Part shown: positions 36,247-45,155 of the stretch, piece after piece
Position numbering within the stretch: the first letter of the stretch is position 1
Layout: each line of letters opens with the position of its first letter
Assembly: GCA_001462345.1 (NCBI GenBank)
Contig: LIUM01000019.1
Span: 26,025 to 90,024 of the forward strand
From: Fibrobacteria bacterium AD312
GTDB taxonomy: Bacteria; Fibrobacterota; Fibrobacteria; Fibrobacterales; Fibrobacteraceae
Length of the DNA: 64,000 nucleotides
Direction: 5' to 3'
Notes under the pieces: model-generated
What the model saw: only the letters and a program-made list of their open reading frames with translations
Told to the model about the DNA's origin: nothing
Database searches by the model: none
Translations under genes and position numbers: made by a program

Positions 36247-37518
36247 ATGACGGATATTACTATTTTCTATCGCCTAGGCCTCGCTTTAGGAATAGGATTC
36301 ATTATAGGGTTACAAAGAGAACACTCTTATTATGATGTAAATGACACTCATCCTGCGGGTGTTCGTACTTTTGCCATATCAGGCCTTTTAGGTGCACTTC
36401 TTCCTTTTATTGGCTCTTTGATGGGTACTCAGGTTCTTTTTTTTATAGGGTTTATTTTAATTGGACTCCTTTTAATGACGGCTCACTTTGTAAGTAGTCA
36501 AATAAAAAAAGATTCCACAATAGGTTTAACGACTAGTCTTTCGATGCTTTTAGTTTTTTTACTAGGAGCTCTTTGTTGGTATAATCGATTATTAGAAGCG
36601 TGTGCTATTATGGTGTGTTTGCTTTCTTTATTGTCGTTTAAAGAACAAATTCATTCTTTTGCTCAAAAACTATCAAAAGAAGACATTTTAGCTACCATCA
36701 AGTTTGCTGTTATTGCGGCTCTTGTTTTGCCTTTCTTACCTAATGAATTTTATGGCCCGAAAGGTTTAGAAGTATTAAATCCATTTAATATTGGCCTTTT
36801 TGTAGTCTTTATTTCAGGAATTAGCTTTATCGGTTATGTTCTAGTAAAGGTAGTGGGGCCTGGTAAAGGAATTGGAATTACGGGGATTCTCGGTGGTATA
36901 GCCTCTAGTACGGCTCTTACCTTAAACTTAACACAGAGAAGTCAAGGGAATGGGTCCTATAGTGGTAGCTTAGCCATGGGCGTAATTCTATCTTGGTCTG
37001 TTATGTATTTAAGGTTGTATATTATTTGCTCTTTATTAAATCCTTCGTTAATGTCTACTTTAGCAGTTCCCATGCTTGTTCCAATGATTCCTGGGCTTCT
37101 TTACGCTGGTTATCTCAAGTATAGAGAAAGTAAAGTCCAAAAAGTAAATCCAGCGACTTTTACAAATCCATTTGAACTAATGCCTGCGATTAAATTTGGT
37201 TTGATTTTTACTGTGGTTCTCTTTATTGCAAATGCAGCGAGAGTCTATTTTGGCAATCAAGGTCTCTTAATTTCAAGCTTTGTTGCTGGTTTTGCCGATA
37301 TGGATGCAATCGCTTTATCTGTGATTGAAATGAATTCAAGTAATGCTTTGCCAGGAAAACAAGTCATTCTCGCCATTTTATTTGCAGGGGTTGCAAATAC
37401 CTTAACCAAAGGATCAATGGTTGTGCTTTTTGGTGAAAAATCAATGAAACGTGCCATTATACCAGCGATGGTTTTAATTCTTTCTGTCACGGGTGGATTA
37501 ATAGGTCTTTATTGGTAA
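36247..37518 (+). CDS. MgtC/SapB and DUF4010 membrane protein
   Basis: An inner-membrane protein with about 11 to 12 hydrophobic segments. The N-terminal 140 residues match the MgtC/SapB domain (LGLALGIGFIIGLQREH, PAGVRTFAISGLLGALL) and the rest fits DUF4010 (GIGITGILGGIASSTALTL, SSFVAGFADMDAIALSV). The function is unknown; a transport or magnesium-related role has been suggested for MgtC relatives. GAGG lies about nine bases before the ATG. Single gene, ending in a terminator shared with rpsD. Confidence 0.88.
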   Translation: MTDITIFYRLGLALGIGFIIGLQREHSYYDVNDTHPAGVRTFAISGLLGALLPFIGSLMGTQVLFFIGFILIGLLLMTAHFVSSQIKKDSTIGLTTSLSMLLVFLLGALCWYNRLLEACAIMVCLLSLLSFKEQIHSFAQKLSKEDILATIKFAVIAALVLPFLPNEFYGPKGLEVLNPFNIGLFVVFISGISFIGYVLVKVVGPGKGIGITGILGGIASSTALTLNLTQRSQGNGSYSGSLAMGVILSWSVMYLRLYIICSLLNPSLMSTLAVPMLVPMIPGLLYAGYLKYRESKVQKVNPATFTNPFELMPAIKFGLIFTVVLFIANAARVYFGNQGLLISSFVAGFADMDAIALSVIEMNSSNALPGKQVILAILFAGVANTLTKGSMVVLFGEKSMKRAIIPAMVLILSVTGGLIGLYW

Positions 37519-37532
37519 TTGAGATTAGAACA

Positions 37533-37569
37533 TAAAAAAAGCGTCTTTTTGAAAAAGACGCTTTTTTTA
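37533..37569. terminator. Bidirectional intrinsic terminator
   Basis: Seven A plus GCGTCTTTTT pairs with AAAAGACGC plus seven T. It ends the MgtC/DUF4010 gene on the plus strand and rpsD on the minus strand. Confidence 0.9.
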
Positions 37570-37584
37570 TAATAGCAGTAAAAA

Positions 37585-38190
37585 TTACCTGGAATAATAT
37601 TCCACAACAAGTTGTTCTACTAGCTTTACAGGAATTTGTTCGCGTAAAGGAAGAGCAATGAGAGTACCTTGTAATTTTGTTTTATCTACAGAGAGGTATT
37701 CTGGTGCATCAGGAGCATTGCTTAAAGATTCGTTGATTTGAACGTGGGTCTTTGAGCGTTCACGAACAGAAATAACGTCGTTTGCTTTAATCAAACGGCT
37801 AGGAGAGAAAGAGCGGACTCCATTGACTGCAAAATGACCATGAGCCACATATTGACGGGCAGCAAAAATAGTACGAGCAAAACCCATACGATAAACGAGT
37901 GCGTCTAAACGTGTTTCCAAAAGAATCATTAAGTTATCACCAGCAGAACCGCTACGACGGTTTGCTTCACTGTAAGTCTTTTCCATTTGAGCTTCAGAAA
38001 TATTATAAGTAAAACGAAGACGTTGTTTTTCAACGAGCTGTTGCTTATAAACTGAAGGAGATTTTTTACGGTTTAAGCCATGTTGTCCAGGAGGAAAATT
38101 GCGACGATCAAGTACTTTTTGAGTTTTTTGAGTGGTAGCAAGACCGAGTGAACGGGCTACTTTGGCTTTTGGGCCGCGGAATGAAGACAT
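37585..38190 (-). CDS. rpsD: 30S ribosomal protein S4
   Basis: Primary rRNA-binding protein of the small subunit. Begins SSFRGPKAKVARSLG, with the PGQHG motif, and contains the S4 domain RLDALVYRMGFA and ARQYVAHGHFAVNG. Length is 201 aa; the N-terminal zinc-binding cysteines of some S4 proteins are absent. GAGG stands six bases before the ATG. It is a stand-alone gene rather than part of the usual rpsM-rpsK-rpsD-rpoA cluster. Confidence 0.97.
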   Translation of the reverse strand: MSSFRGPKAKVARSLGLATTQKTQKVLDRRNFPPGQHGLNRKKSPSVYKQQLVEKQRLRFTYNISEAQMEKTYSEANRRSGSAGDNLMILLETRLDALVYRMGFARTIFAARQYVAHGHFAVNGVRSFSPSRLIKANDVISVRERSKTHVQINESLSNAPDAPEYLSVDKTKLQGTLIALPLREQIPVKLVEQLVVEYYSR

Positions 38191-38258
38191 ATTAACCTCG
38201 AAAGGAAGCTCTTTAGTGGAGATTGTTTTATTGGCAGAGCTTGGCTCAATAAAACAAT

Positions 38259-38291
38259 AAAGCCCAATTATAGTAAATAATTGGGCTTTTT
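38259..38291 (-). terminator. Intrinsic terminator between the 38308 lipoprotein and rpsD
   Basis: AAAGCCCAATTAT pairs with ATAATTGGGCTTT around a short loop, with weak T-runs either side. It follows the lipoprotein gene on the minus strand. Confidence 0.75.
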
Positions 38292-38307
38292 AAAGAGTTA
38301 GAGTCGT

Positions 38308-39885
38308 TTATTTTATATAAACGGTCAAAGTATCGCGTTTTCTTGGGTCCGCAAGGCTTTCTGCTATTAAAGAAGCGGTTTCACCAGGTTCTCCGAGGGC
38401 GATGACTAAATTCGTTGTCATGAGTTGATCCCCATTACAAGAAATACCTGCATAGGTAGGGGTACTTAAATTATGTAAGTCTTCGCAGGGGACATACCAT
38501 AAGACGTTTTTACTTGCCGTATTGGGGACTGTTGTAAAAGCAATATCATTAAATTGGAGCGTATCTCCCTGATTTAATGTTTTATTTTCAATGACGGCTT
38601 CTTGCCCTTCATCATAAAAATGAAGTTCAGACAATGATCTTGGTTTTTGAATAAAGGATTTTAGGGTTAATATTTGACTTTCATCAGATGGAGGGGAGTT
38701 TAAGCGAAGGTAGTGCAAGTAGTAGGCACCATCTTTTGGGGCCACAAACTTATAATTAGCAAGAGTAATATTTTGTAAAGAATCTCCTTCAGCGTTAAGT
38801 ACTGTTAATGTGGCAGGGTAAAGAGGCCCAGAATAATATCCTTCAATCTCATGATTTATGAATAAGGTATCGCCTTTCTTTAAATCGGATAACCAGATGT
38901 ATTGTTCTTGTCTTAAATAATACTTGGCTTGATCATTTCTAGGGCGAACAACGACTAAGGTATCTCCTGGACGAACGATAGAATCTGGTTTTGCTAAATA
39001 TTCGCCTTTATCCAGAGCTCTTGAATTGGTCACTAATTCAAAAAAGGCAAAAGGACCAGTTAAATAGTTAGGGATTGCAAAAGGCTTTAAAAATACGTTG
39101 AAAGTGGTTTTCTTTTGAGGTAATAGAAGCTTGTCTATACGAACGGTATCTGTGGCAAGAGTATCTTCGTCTTCGGTTAATAGAAGCTCATTAATCCAAG
39201 AGCTTGAAACGTCGATATTTAGACTAATTCCCGTATTGGCATTGACTGAAATATCAAGTTGACGCGGTCCTTTTCCAATTATGAAAAAGCCTCTTAATGT
39301 ATCGTTAGTGGTAACAGAAACGGAAGAAGAGTCTCCGATATAAGAATAATAGCCTTCGTTTATTTCACTGAAAATTCTGAGATGAGAACTTTCTTTAAAT
39401 TCCCCTTTCAGTTGGAGATAATAAAAGCCGTCTTCTAAAGTGATAAATTCGTTGGAATCTAATTCACTCCCTGTTCCTGGGAGCAAATAAGTATACTTGT
39501 AGTTATCATTGGAATCTATAGTTGGAAAAATGGTTTGTACTAGAGTTCCATGTTCTTCGTATATGCGAATGGTATCTTTATTGATATCGGTGGTGGCCGC
39601 TGCAATTCTAATGCGTGTTCCAGCTTTTAAATCACCTAAGTAAAAGAGAGGGGGAGTAGATGTAGTGGAATCATCTTCAAAATAAAAGTTTGCTGTCTTA
39701 TTGGTTTCAAGTGTATCTAAGTAATTAGCGTCTAGTCGGTTGATTAAAGAACTAGAACTTGAATTTTCTTCTGAAGAAGACGAAGATAATTCTTCTGGAT
39801 CATTTGGTTTATTTTCGCAGGCATTAAAAAAAACGGCTGCTGCTAAAAGCAGTAAAAAGAGGTGTATTGAACGAAATGAAATCAT
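38308..39885 (-). CDS. Large hypothetical lipoprotein with serine-rich linker
   Basis: The signal peptide ends in lipobox FFNAC, followed by the linker ELSSSSSEENSSSSS that is characteristic of exported Fibrobacter-type proteins. The remaining 470 residues are beta-rich with repeated patterns such as GDTLVVVRPRND, GDTLFINHEIEGYYSG and GDSLQNITLANY, suggesting three or four related sandwich domains of about 90-110 residues. No enzyme motif is seen. AGAGGA is seven bases before the ATG. It starts 16 bases after the 1025-aa beta-helix gene, so the two are cotranscribed; it may help hold or present that protein at the surface. Confidence 0.82.
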   Translation of the reverse strand: MISFRSIHLFLLLLAAAVFFNACENKPNDPEELSSSSSEENSSSSSLINRLDANYLDTLETNKTANFYFEDDSTTSTPPLFYLGDLKAGTRIRIAAATTDINKDTIRIYEEHGTLVQTIFPTIDSNDNYKYTYLLPGTGSELDSNEFITLEDGFYYLQLKGEFKESSHLRIFSEINEGYYSYIGDSSSVSVTTNDTLRGFFIIGKGPRQLDISVNANTGISLNIDVSSSWINELLLTEDEDTLATDTVRIDKLLLPQKKTTFNVFLKPFAIPNYLTGPFAFFELVTNSRALDKGEYLAKPDSIVRPGDTLVVVRPRNDQAKYYLRQEQYIWLSDLKKGDTLFINHEIEGYYSGPLYPATLTVLNAEGDSLQNITLANYKFVAPKDGAYYLHYLRLNSPPSDESQILTLKSFIQKPRSLSELHFYDEGQEAVIENKTLNQGDTLQFNDIAFTTVPNTASKNVLWYVPCEDLHNLSTPTYAGISCNGDQLMTTNLVIALGEPGETASLIAESLADPRKRDTLTVYIK

Positions 39886-39901
39886 AATAGTAGTCCTCTA
39901 A

Positions 39902-42900
39902 TTAATTTAATATATAAAAGCTTTGTTGTGTGGTGAACGCTTCACCAATAATTTTCAGAATATACTTACCCGTTGGGAATGAAAGTGCTTCAAATTGGAA
40001 ATTTAACTTCTTTTCACTTTCCATGTCTTTTTCTGCAACGATGAGCATTCTTTTGCCAAATTCATTATAAATCTCAATTTGAACAAACTGAGGGTACCCG
40101 AGAACTAAATCAAAGGAGCATTTTAATGTATAGATATCAATATTAACTTTCCCTAATTGATATCCACCTTGCATAGATTCTCCACCTGCAGATTTGGTGC
40201 TATCAAAGTAGCTTATATAAAGAACAGGAGAAATGTCACGACCTTGTTCTTTAGAGGAGATTTGGTAATCTATATTCGATTTTTCTGTTGCTGTTAATAT
40301 GAGGGTGAATAAATTTGAAGGGTGTTTACGCTTAAAGAATTGAGTAAAACTAGGTGATCTCATAAAACTAGAAAGAGTGGCTTTCGGGTCAATGGTAATG
40401 ACTCCAAGGTGGTCTGCAAAGCGAGTATCTACGCCACCGCCAATACCTTTTCTAACAGTAAAGAGGCCTCCTCCTTCATCTAAATTTGCTGGTGCATTAG
40501 CCCATGTTAATTCAGATTCTTGCCATTCTGGGCCAAGTTTATCTTCTCCAAAATTGTAGTTCTTATCAATTTCTTTAAGTCCAAAGACGTTCCATTGTAC
40601 TGGTTTTTTTAACTGATTAATGTTTTTAACATCAAGTTGCAGTGCTGCATCAGAGAGGGGGCCAGGGAGGGCGGATAAATCAAACTTCAAATAAATTTTA
40701 GCACTATTATCATTTTTAAAACTGATTTGAAGAGCGGAGTCTTGGTTTTGAGGGGTGTAGTTGTCAAATTGAGAAATCCATGTATCAGCACCTCTTCCGC
40801 TTGGTACATTATCTCCGTTATGATCTAAAGTGGTATAACGTCTGTCAAAGACAAAAACTCTTGCCGTATCAGTTCCTTTAAGTTCTCCATCGTGAGCATT
40901 AAATAAAAGATCGTATCTGCCACTTGCGGTAAAAGTCACATCTGTTTCATAAGCTCGTTGGTCTAGAAAAACTGCTCTACCAGGCCCTTTAGCCTTTGTC
41001 CATTCTACTGGAACCTCGCATAAACCATCAGCACGACCATCGTCATCTACGATTCCACTTAGTCTTATTTTATTTGGTTGAACAAGAATTTGTTCGTTTA
41101 AGGTTTCTGGCTTTGGTGCCATATTGTTGCCTGTTTGTGGAATATAACCGACATATAAAGGAATATTTACTCCGCCAGAAGCCCCTCGTTTTAAGTCTTT
41201 TGCAAAAAGGGTTTTTGTTAGTCCTTTTCTTGTTTCTTCAATAATCTTATGAAATGCATTGCCTCTAATCGTTGTTTCTCGAAGACCTTCAATAGAAATA
41301 TTCGAAGAGTCATTAATAAACATCGCTTGCACTTTTGCTTTGTCATTAGAAATAACGTGAACGCCAGCTAATTCTGCTTTAGCTTTATTTTTATTATGTA
41401 AAACGGTGTTTCCGTTTTCTGCAGTGAGACCTAGAACCCATAGAGTACCCCCATTATTAATGATTTTTGTACTCTTGTCATTATTCATATGAAGCTGGCG
41501 AGCCCATAGGTGTTGGAAATTTAATTTGATTTGACTGACAGAAACGTCTTCCATATACACATCACCAGCGCCTTCTTCATGGCCTTCATAACTTTTCACC
41601 ATCATGTTTTTTAAAAGCAATAAGCGATTACTTTTATGAATAATTCCATTACCAAAAGAAGAGAATCGTTCTATGGTGAGATCGGGGAAGGTGCCGTCAA
41701 GAACAATAAAGCGGCCTGTTCCCTCAATTCGTCCTTCCGTTCCAATAATATGGCGAACTCTTTTTCTGATATAGACGTCGCGATTAATGGTATAACGCCC
41801 TTTTGGAGGGAAATAAATCGTTTCTGCACCGTCATCAATCGCTTCTTGAATGGCTTTTGATACGTCTCTACCATCACCCGCAGTACCACCATAATCACCA
41901 GTAATTTTTACCCAATTAGGTGGTGTTTGTTTTGGAAGTTCCATTACTTCAGCTACTGGAAGTCTCATGGATGCTTTAGGAGAATGGCATAAATTAATCA
42001 GGTTTTCGGAAACATATTCTAAAATTTCTTGACCTTTGATTCCTTCTCCTAAACCAGGTGTTGTGCTTTTGATTGGGGTTTTGTATTTACTTGTAGTTAC
42101 ACCACGAACAAAAAGACCTGCTTCATTGATAATGGCTGGGCCAGGAGGCGATTTTTTGTTGGGAATATATTCTAGTGTACCATCAATTAAGGTGAGCATA
42201 GCGTATTCACCTGTGTTATAAATGGCTGGCACACTATTTCGACTACGCAACCCACGAATAGTTAGAGCTTGATCCCAGTTTTCAATTCCATATTTTCTTT
42301 GACCAGTAAGAGTTATGTGTTCCATCGTCATGCCAAAGAATGGCGTTCGGGTATAAATACCAATATCAAAACCACGAACTTCGATGTTTTTTAAGAGAAG
42401 TGGGCCTACATTTTCAGCGAATCCCATATCGATTCCTGCAACCCCAGCCCCATTTTTATCACCAGAAAAAATCTTTACATTAAATACAGTTCCTTGACTT
42501 GCGGCATTAAAGCGAATGCCAATGGCTCCAGGATTACCTTTTCCTGTTCGTAGACTAATATCGCGAATGGCGTTACGATGACGAGGATGTGGCCCAATTC
42601 CCGTGTAAATCATAGCTCTTGGAATATCAGGATTATCAAAACCTTTAGCTTTGTCTTTGAGCATTAGTATAGTGCCGCCCATGCTTTCGCCTTGAATAAT
42701 CGTACGACGATAGGCTTCTGTGGGTTCATCTGCTTTAGGCCAGCTGATTTGTTTTGAAATTTTATAAGTCCCATGAGGCAAGTAGATAATGAAATCCCCG
42801 TTCGGGTGATCATCTAAAGCACGTTGAATGGCTTCCGTATCGTCTGCTTTTCCATCGCCTTTGGCAAAATAGGGCTCTTTCGTCACGTCTACAACTTCAG

Positions 42901-42979
42901 AACCGAGCGGAAAAGAAATTTGTGCCGATAGAACAGAAAAAAAAGCAAAGACTAGAAATAATATTTTTCGTGACACCAT
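39902..42979 (-). CDS. Secreted double beta-helix protein (pectate lyase superfamily) with sorting tail
   Basis: After a signal peptide (cut near SVLSA-Q) come two right-handed beta-helix domains of the Pectate_lyase_3/GH55 type, each opened by the same kind of motif: GDGKADDTEAIQRALDDHP (about 41) and GDGRDVSKAIQEAIDDG (about 370). A PKD-like domain at 640-720, a DNRLRE/CBM96-like beta-sandwich at 730-940 (AKIYLKFDLSALPG, ESELTWANAP) and a type-A sorting domain (VQIEIYNEFGKRMLIV, FPTGKYILKI) at 960-1025 follow. The substrate cannot be named. GAGG lies two bases before the ATG and five before an in-frame GTG, so the exact start is open. First gene of a two-gene unit. Confidence 0.88.
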   Translation of the reverse strand: MVSRKILFLVFAFFSVLSAQISFPLGSEVVDVTKEPYFAKGDGKADDTEAIQRALDDHPNGDFIIYLPHGTYKISKQISWPKADEPTEAYRRTIIQGESMGGTILMLKDKAKGFDNPDIPRAMIYTGIGPHPRHRNAIRDISLRTGKGNPGAIGIRFNAASQGTVFNVKIFSGDKNGAGVAGIDMGFAENVGPLLLKNIEVRGFDIGIYTRTPFFGMTMEHITLTGQRKYGIENWDQALTIRGLRSRNSVPAIYNTGEYAMLTLIDGTLEYIPNKKSPPGPAIINEAGLFVRGVTTSKYKTPIKSTTPGLGEGIKGQEILEYVSENLINLCHSPKASMRLPVAEVMELPKQTPPNWVKITGDYGGTAGDGRDVSKAIQEAIDDGAETIYFPPKGRYTINRDVYIRKRVRHIIGTEGRIEGTGRFIVLDGTFPDLTIERFSSFGNGIIHKSNRLLLLKNMMVKSYEGHEEGAGDVYMEDVSVSQIKLNFQHLWARQLHMNNDKSTKIINNGGTLWVLGLTAENGNTVLHNKNKAKAELAGVHVISNDKAKVQAMFINDSSNISIEGLRETTIRGNAFHKIIEETRKGLTKTLFAKDLKRGASGGVNIPLYVGYIPQTGNNMAPKPETLNEQILVQPNKIRLSGIVDDDGRADGLCEVPVEWTKAKGPGRAVFLDQRAYETDVTFTASGRYDLLFNAHDGELKGTDTARVFVFDRRYTTLDHNGDNVPSGRGADTWISQFDNYTPQNQDSALQISFKNDNSAKIYLKFDLSALPGPLSDAALQLDVKNINQLKKPVQWNVFGLKEIDKNYNFGEDKLGPEWQESELTWANAPANLDEGGGLFTVRKGIGGGVDTRFADHLGVITIDPKATLSSFMRSPSFTQFFKRKHPSNLFTLILTATEKSNIDYQISSKEQGRDISPVLYISYFDSTKSAGGESMQGGYQLGKVNIDIYTLKCSFDLVLGYPQFVQIEIYNEFGKRMLIVAEKDMESEKKLNFQFEALSFPTGKYILKIIGEAFTTQQSFYILN

Positions 42980-43223
42980 GACCTCAAACCAGAATAATGA
43001 CTATGCCCAAGTTAAGTATATAATTTAATAAAAAAGAGGGGTTGAACTTGATTCTAAAAAAGTTTAATAGGTGTCTAGGGGTTAAAATGAATTATTTCTA
43101 GTTAACGAAAGCTTTCCTGAAAAAGAAAGAGAATGATGAAATTAATGGCAATAAAAAATTAAATTATCCATTATAATACTAGATTTTTGTTTGAATGATT
43201 GGTTTTTGAGGTTTTGCTTTTAT

Positions 43224-44492
43224 ATGAGATGTTTTTTATTCCTAGTCTATTTTTTCATGCTAACGTCTTTTGCCTTTAGCAATGAAAAATCAGAGATCTC
43301 TGGTTGTGCGGATGGCCAAGTGATTTCGAAAATAGAGTTTTTGGAATTGAAAAACACAAGAACACGAGTTATTGAACGTGAACTTACTCATAAAAAGGGA
43401 TTGACTTTTTCAAAAGAATTATGGCTTAAAGAAAAAGGACGTCTTGAAAGTTTAGATTTATTCACCGAAGTTCGCTTATCTTGTAAAAATGATTCAGAAG
43501 GATTAATTCTAGAGTATCATTTGCCAGAAATATTTAGAATCATTCCTTCTCCTGCGGGAAAAAAAACAGATCAAGATGGTTTAATGTTAGGGCTAGCGCT
43601 TGCTCATTTAAATTTAGGCGGAGATGATATTCGAGCTGAAATTCAGTATAGAACATCGGTTTCTCCTTTCTTTTCTTCCAATGAATATGCTTTTTATGCC
43701 AGTTCCCCTTGGTTTCTAAATCGTCCTATAGGCTGGAATTTTGAATTTTTACGCACTTCAAGTTGGGATAATTTACGACTTTTTGAAGAAGAATCTTACC
43801 TAGCGGATGTGGATCTCCAGTGGTTTTTTAAGAAACCCTATGGCGTTTTATTCTCTTTAGCTTATCGTTATTTGACCGATTATGGTTATACGCCTAGCGC
43901 TTCTTTGGGGTTTTTAATCGATACGCGTCATCCGAATTTAGACACTCGTTTTGGAGTATATCAAGAATTGCTTTGGACTTATAATGGCGGGATTTTGAAT
44001 AGTGATCAAGATTATCAAGAGTTTTTGTGGGATTCTCGTTTTTATTATACTATGAATCGTTTTGTCTCAGGAGCGTCTTCTCTTTTGCGTTATCGTCCTG
44101 GCGATGTTGCCTTTTATGATCGTTTACATCATGGGGGAGCGAATACCTTTCGAGGTTTTGATCCAGACTCTCTTTGTTACGGAACACATGAATGGATTTT
44201 AAATTTTGAAGAACGCTTTGTTTTGAAAGAACGTACTCCAGTTAGTATTGGGAGTGTCTCGTTCTTTTACGGATTGCAATGGGTTTTAGGCGTTGATGGG
44301 GCTTTTTTATGGGATGAAGGATTTCCTACATGGAGTGATTACCATAGCGCCATATACACTGGTTTGCATATAGTAATCCCTGCTTTAGAACGAATTCGTT
44401 TTGAGGTGGGGTATAGCCCAGACAAATCAGAACCCAAATTTTTTATAGGTCTCTACGAAAAGAATATTGCTCAGCGATGGAGATCTAGATAG
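43224..44492 (+). CDS. Omp85-like outer membrane barrel with a single POTRA domain
   Basis: The signal peptide (MRCFLFLVYFFMLTSFAFS) is followed by one POTRA-like domain (ISKIEFLELKNTRTRVIERELTHKKG, at 25-100) and about 300 residues of beta-barrel strands. The barrel contains GGANTFRGFDPDS, matching the conserved lock-loop motif of BamA/TamA/FhaC proteins. The usual BamA has five POTRA domains, so this is a minimal member, perhaps a two-partner secretion-like or patatin-associated barrel. The sequence ends SR and not in an aromatic residue. I chose the ATG at 43224 for the signal peptide; a TTG at 43191 would add 11 residues. The preceding 245 bases are AT-rich, with no other gene. Confidence 0.8.
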   Translation: MRCFLFLVYFFMLTSFAFSNEKSEISGCADGQVISKIEFLELKNTRTRVIERELTHKKGLTFSKELWLKEKGRLESLDLFTEVRLSCKNDSEGLILEYHLPEIFRIIPSPAGKKTDQDGLMLGLALAHLNLGGDDIRAEIQYRTSVSPFFSSNEYAFYASSPWFLNRPIGWNFEFLRTSSWDNLRLFEEESYLADVDLQWFFKKPYGVLFSLAYRYLTDYGYTPSASLGFLIDTRHPNLDTRFGVYQELLWTYNGGILNSDQDYQEFLWDSRFYYTMNRFVSGASSLLRYRPGDVAFYDRLHHGGANTFRGFDPDSLCYGTHEWILNFEERFVLKERTPVSIGSVSFFYGLQWVLGVDGAFLWDEGFPTWSDYHSAIYTGLHIVIPALERIRFEVGYSPDKSEPKFFIGLYEKNIAQRWRSR

Positions 44493-44542
44493 ACTAAAAT
44501 TTTTATATATTATTTTAATATTATTGAAAAAAAGAAAAAAAT

Positions 44543-45145
44543 ATGCCAATTAATTATCTGGATTTACCTATTGGTCCAAAATACCCTTACGAAGTAGATT
44601 GTGTCGTTGAAATTGGAAAAGACACAAATGTTAAGTATGAATATGATGAACATTTACATGTCTTTCGTTTGGATCGTTGCCTTTTGTCTTCAATGAGCTA
44701 CCCTTGCAGCTATGGTTTTGTGCCAAGTACATTAGCGGATGATGGGGATGCTATTGATATGTTAATTTATAATTCCGCATCTTTAAATACAGGAACGGTT
44801 GTCACTTGCCGTGTCGTTGGTGTTTTAGATATGACCGATGGCGGAAAGAAAGATTACAAAATATTGGGCGTTCCTCTTTATACCCCTCGCCCCATTCGCG
44901 ATATTCATGACGTGGATCCAATGTTCTTAAAGATTACGCGTAATTTCTTTCAATACTATAAAGAATTAGAAGGGAAAAACGTTCAAATAGGGGAGTGGCT
45001 AGATGCAAAATTTGCTCGCGAAAAAATAGTGAGCGCTCATCATGCTTATTTCCAGACACAAGTTCAGATGCCTGAGATGTGTTATCAGGAACCTGAAAAT
45101 GATGGTGAGTTTGAATCTAGCATACCGCCTTCCATTTTGATGTAA
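44543..45145 (+). CDS. ppa: Inorganic pyrophosphatase, family I
   Basis: Hydrolyses pyrophosphate with Mg2+ in the cytoplasm. The active-site residues known from E. coli Ppa can be followed: KYEYDEH, RLDR, YPCSYG, DGDAIDML, the MTDGGKKDYK segment with two Asp and one Lys, and YYKELEGK. The signature DGDPxD has Ala in place of Pro, an uncommon change that keeps all metal ligands. The protein is a little longer than usual (200 aa), with an acidic C-terminal tail. It starts 50 bases after the Omp85-like gene, so may share its transcript, and converges on the SIMPL gene with only ten bases between. Confidence 0.92.
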   Translation: MPINYLDLPIGPKYPYEVDCVVEIGKDTNVKYEYDEHLHVFRLDRCLLSSMSYPCSYGFVPSTLADDGDAIDMLIYNSASLNTGTVVTCRVVGVLDMTDGGKKDYKILGVPLYTPRPIRDIHDVDPMFLKITRNFFQYYKELEGKNVQIGEWLDAKFAREKIVSAHHAYFQTQVQMPEMCYQEPENDGEFESSIPPSILM

Positions 45146-45155
45146 CTGTTTTTAC

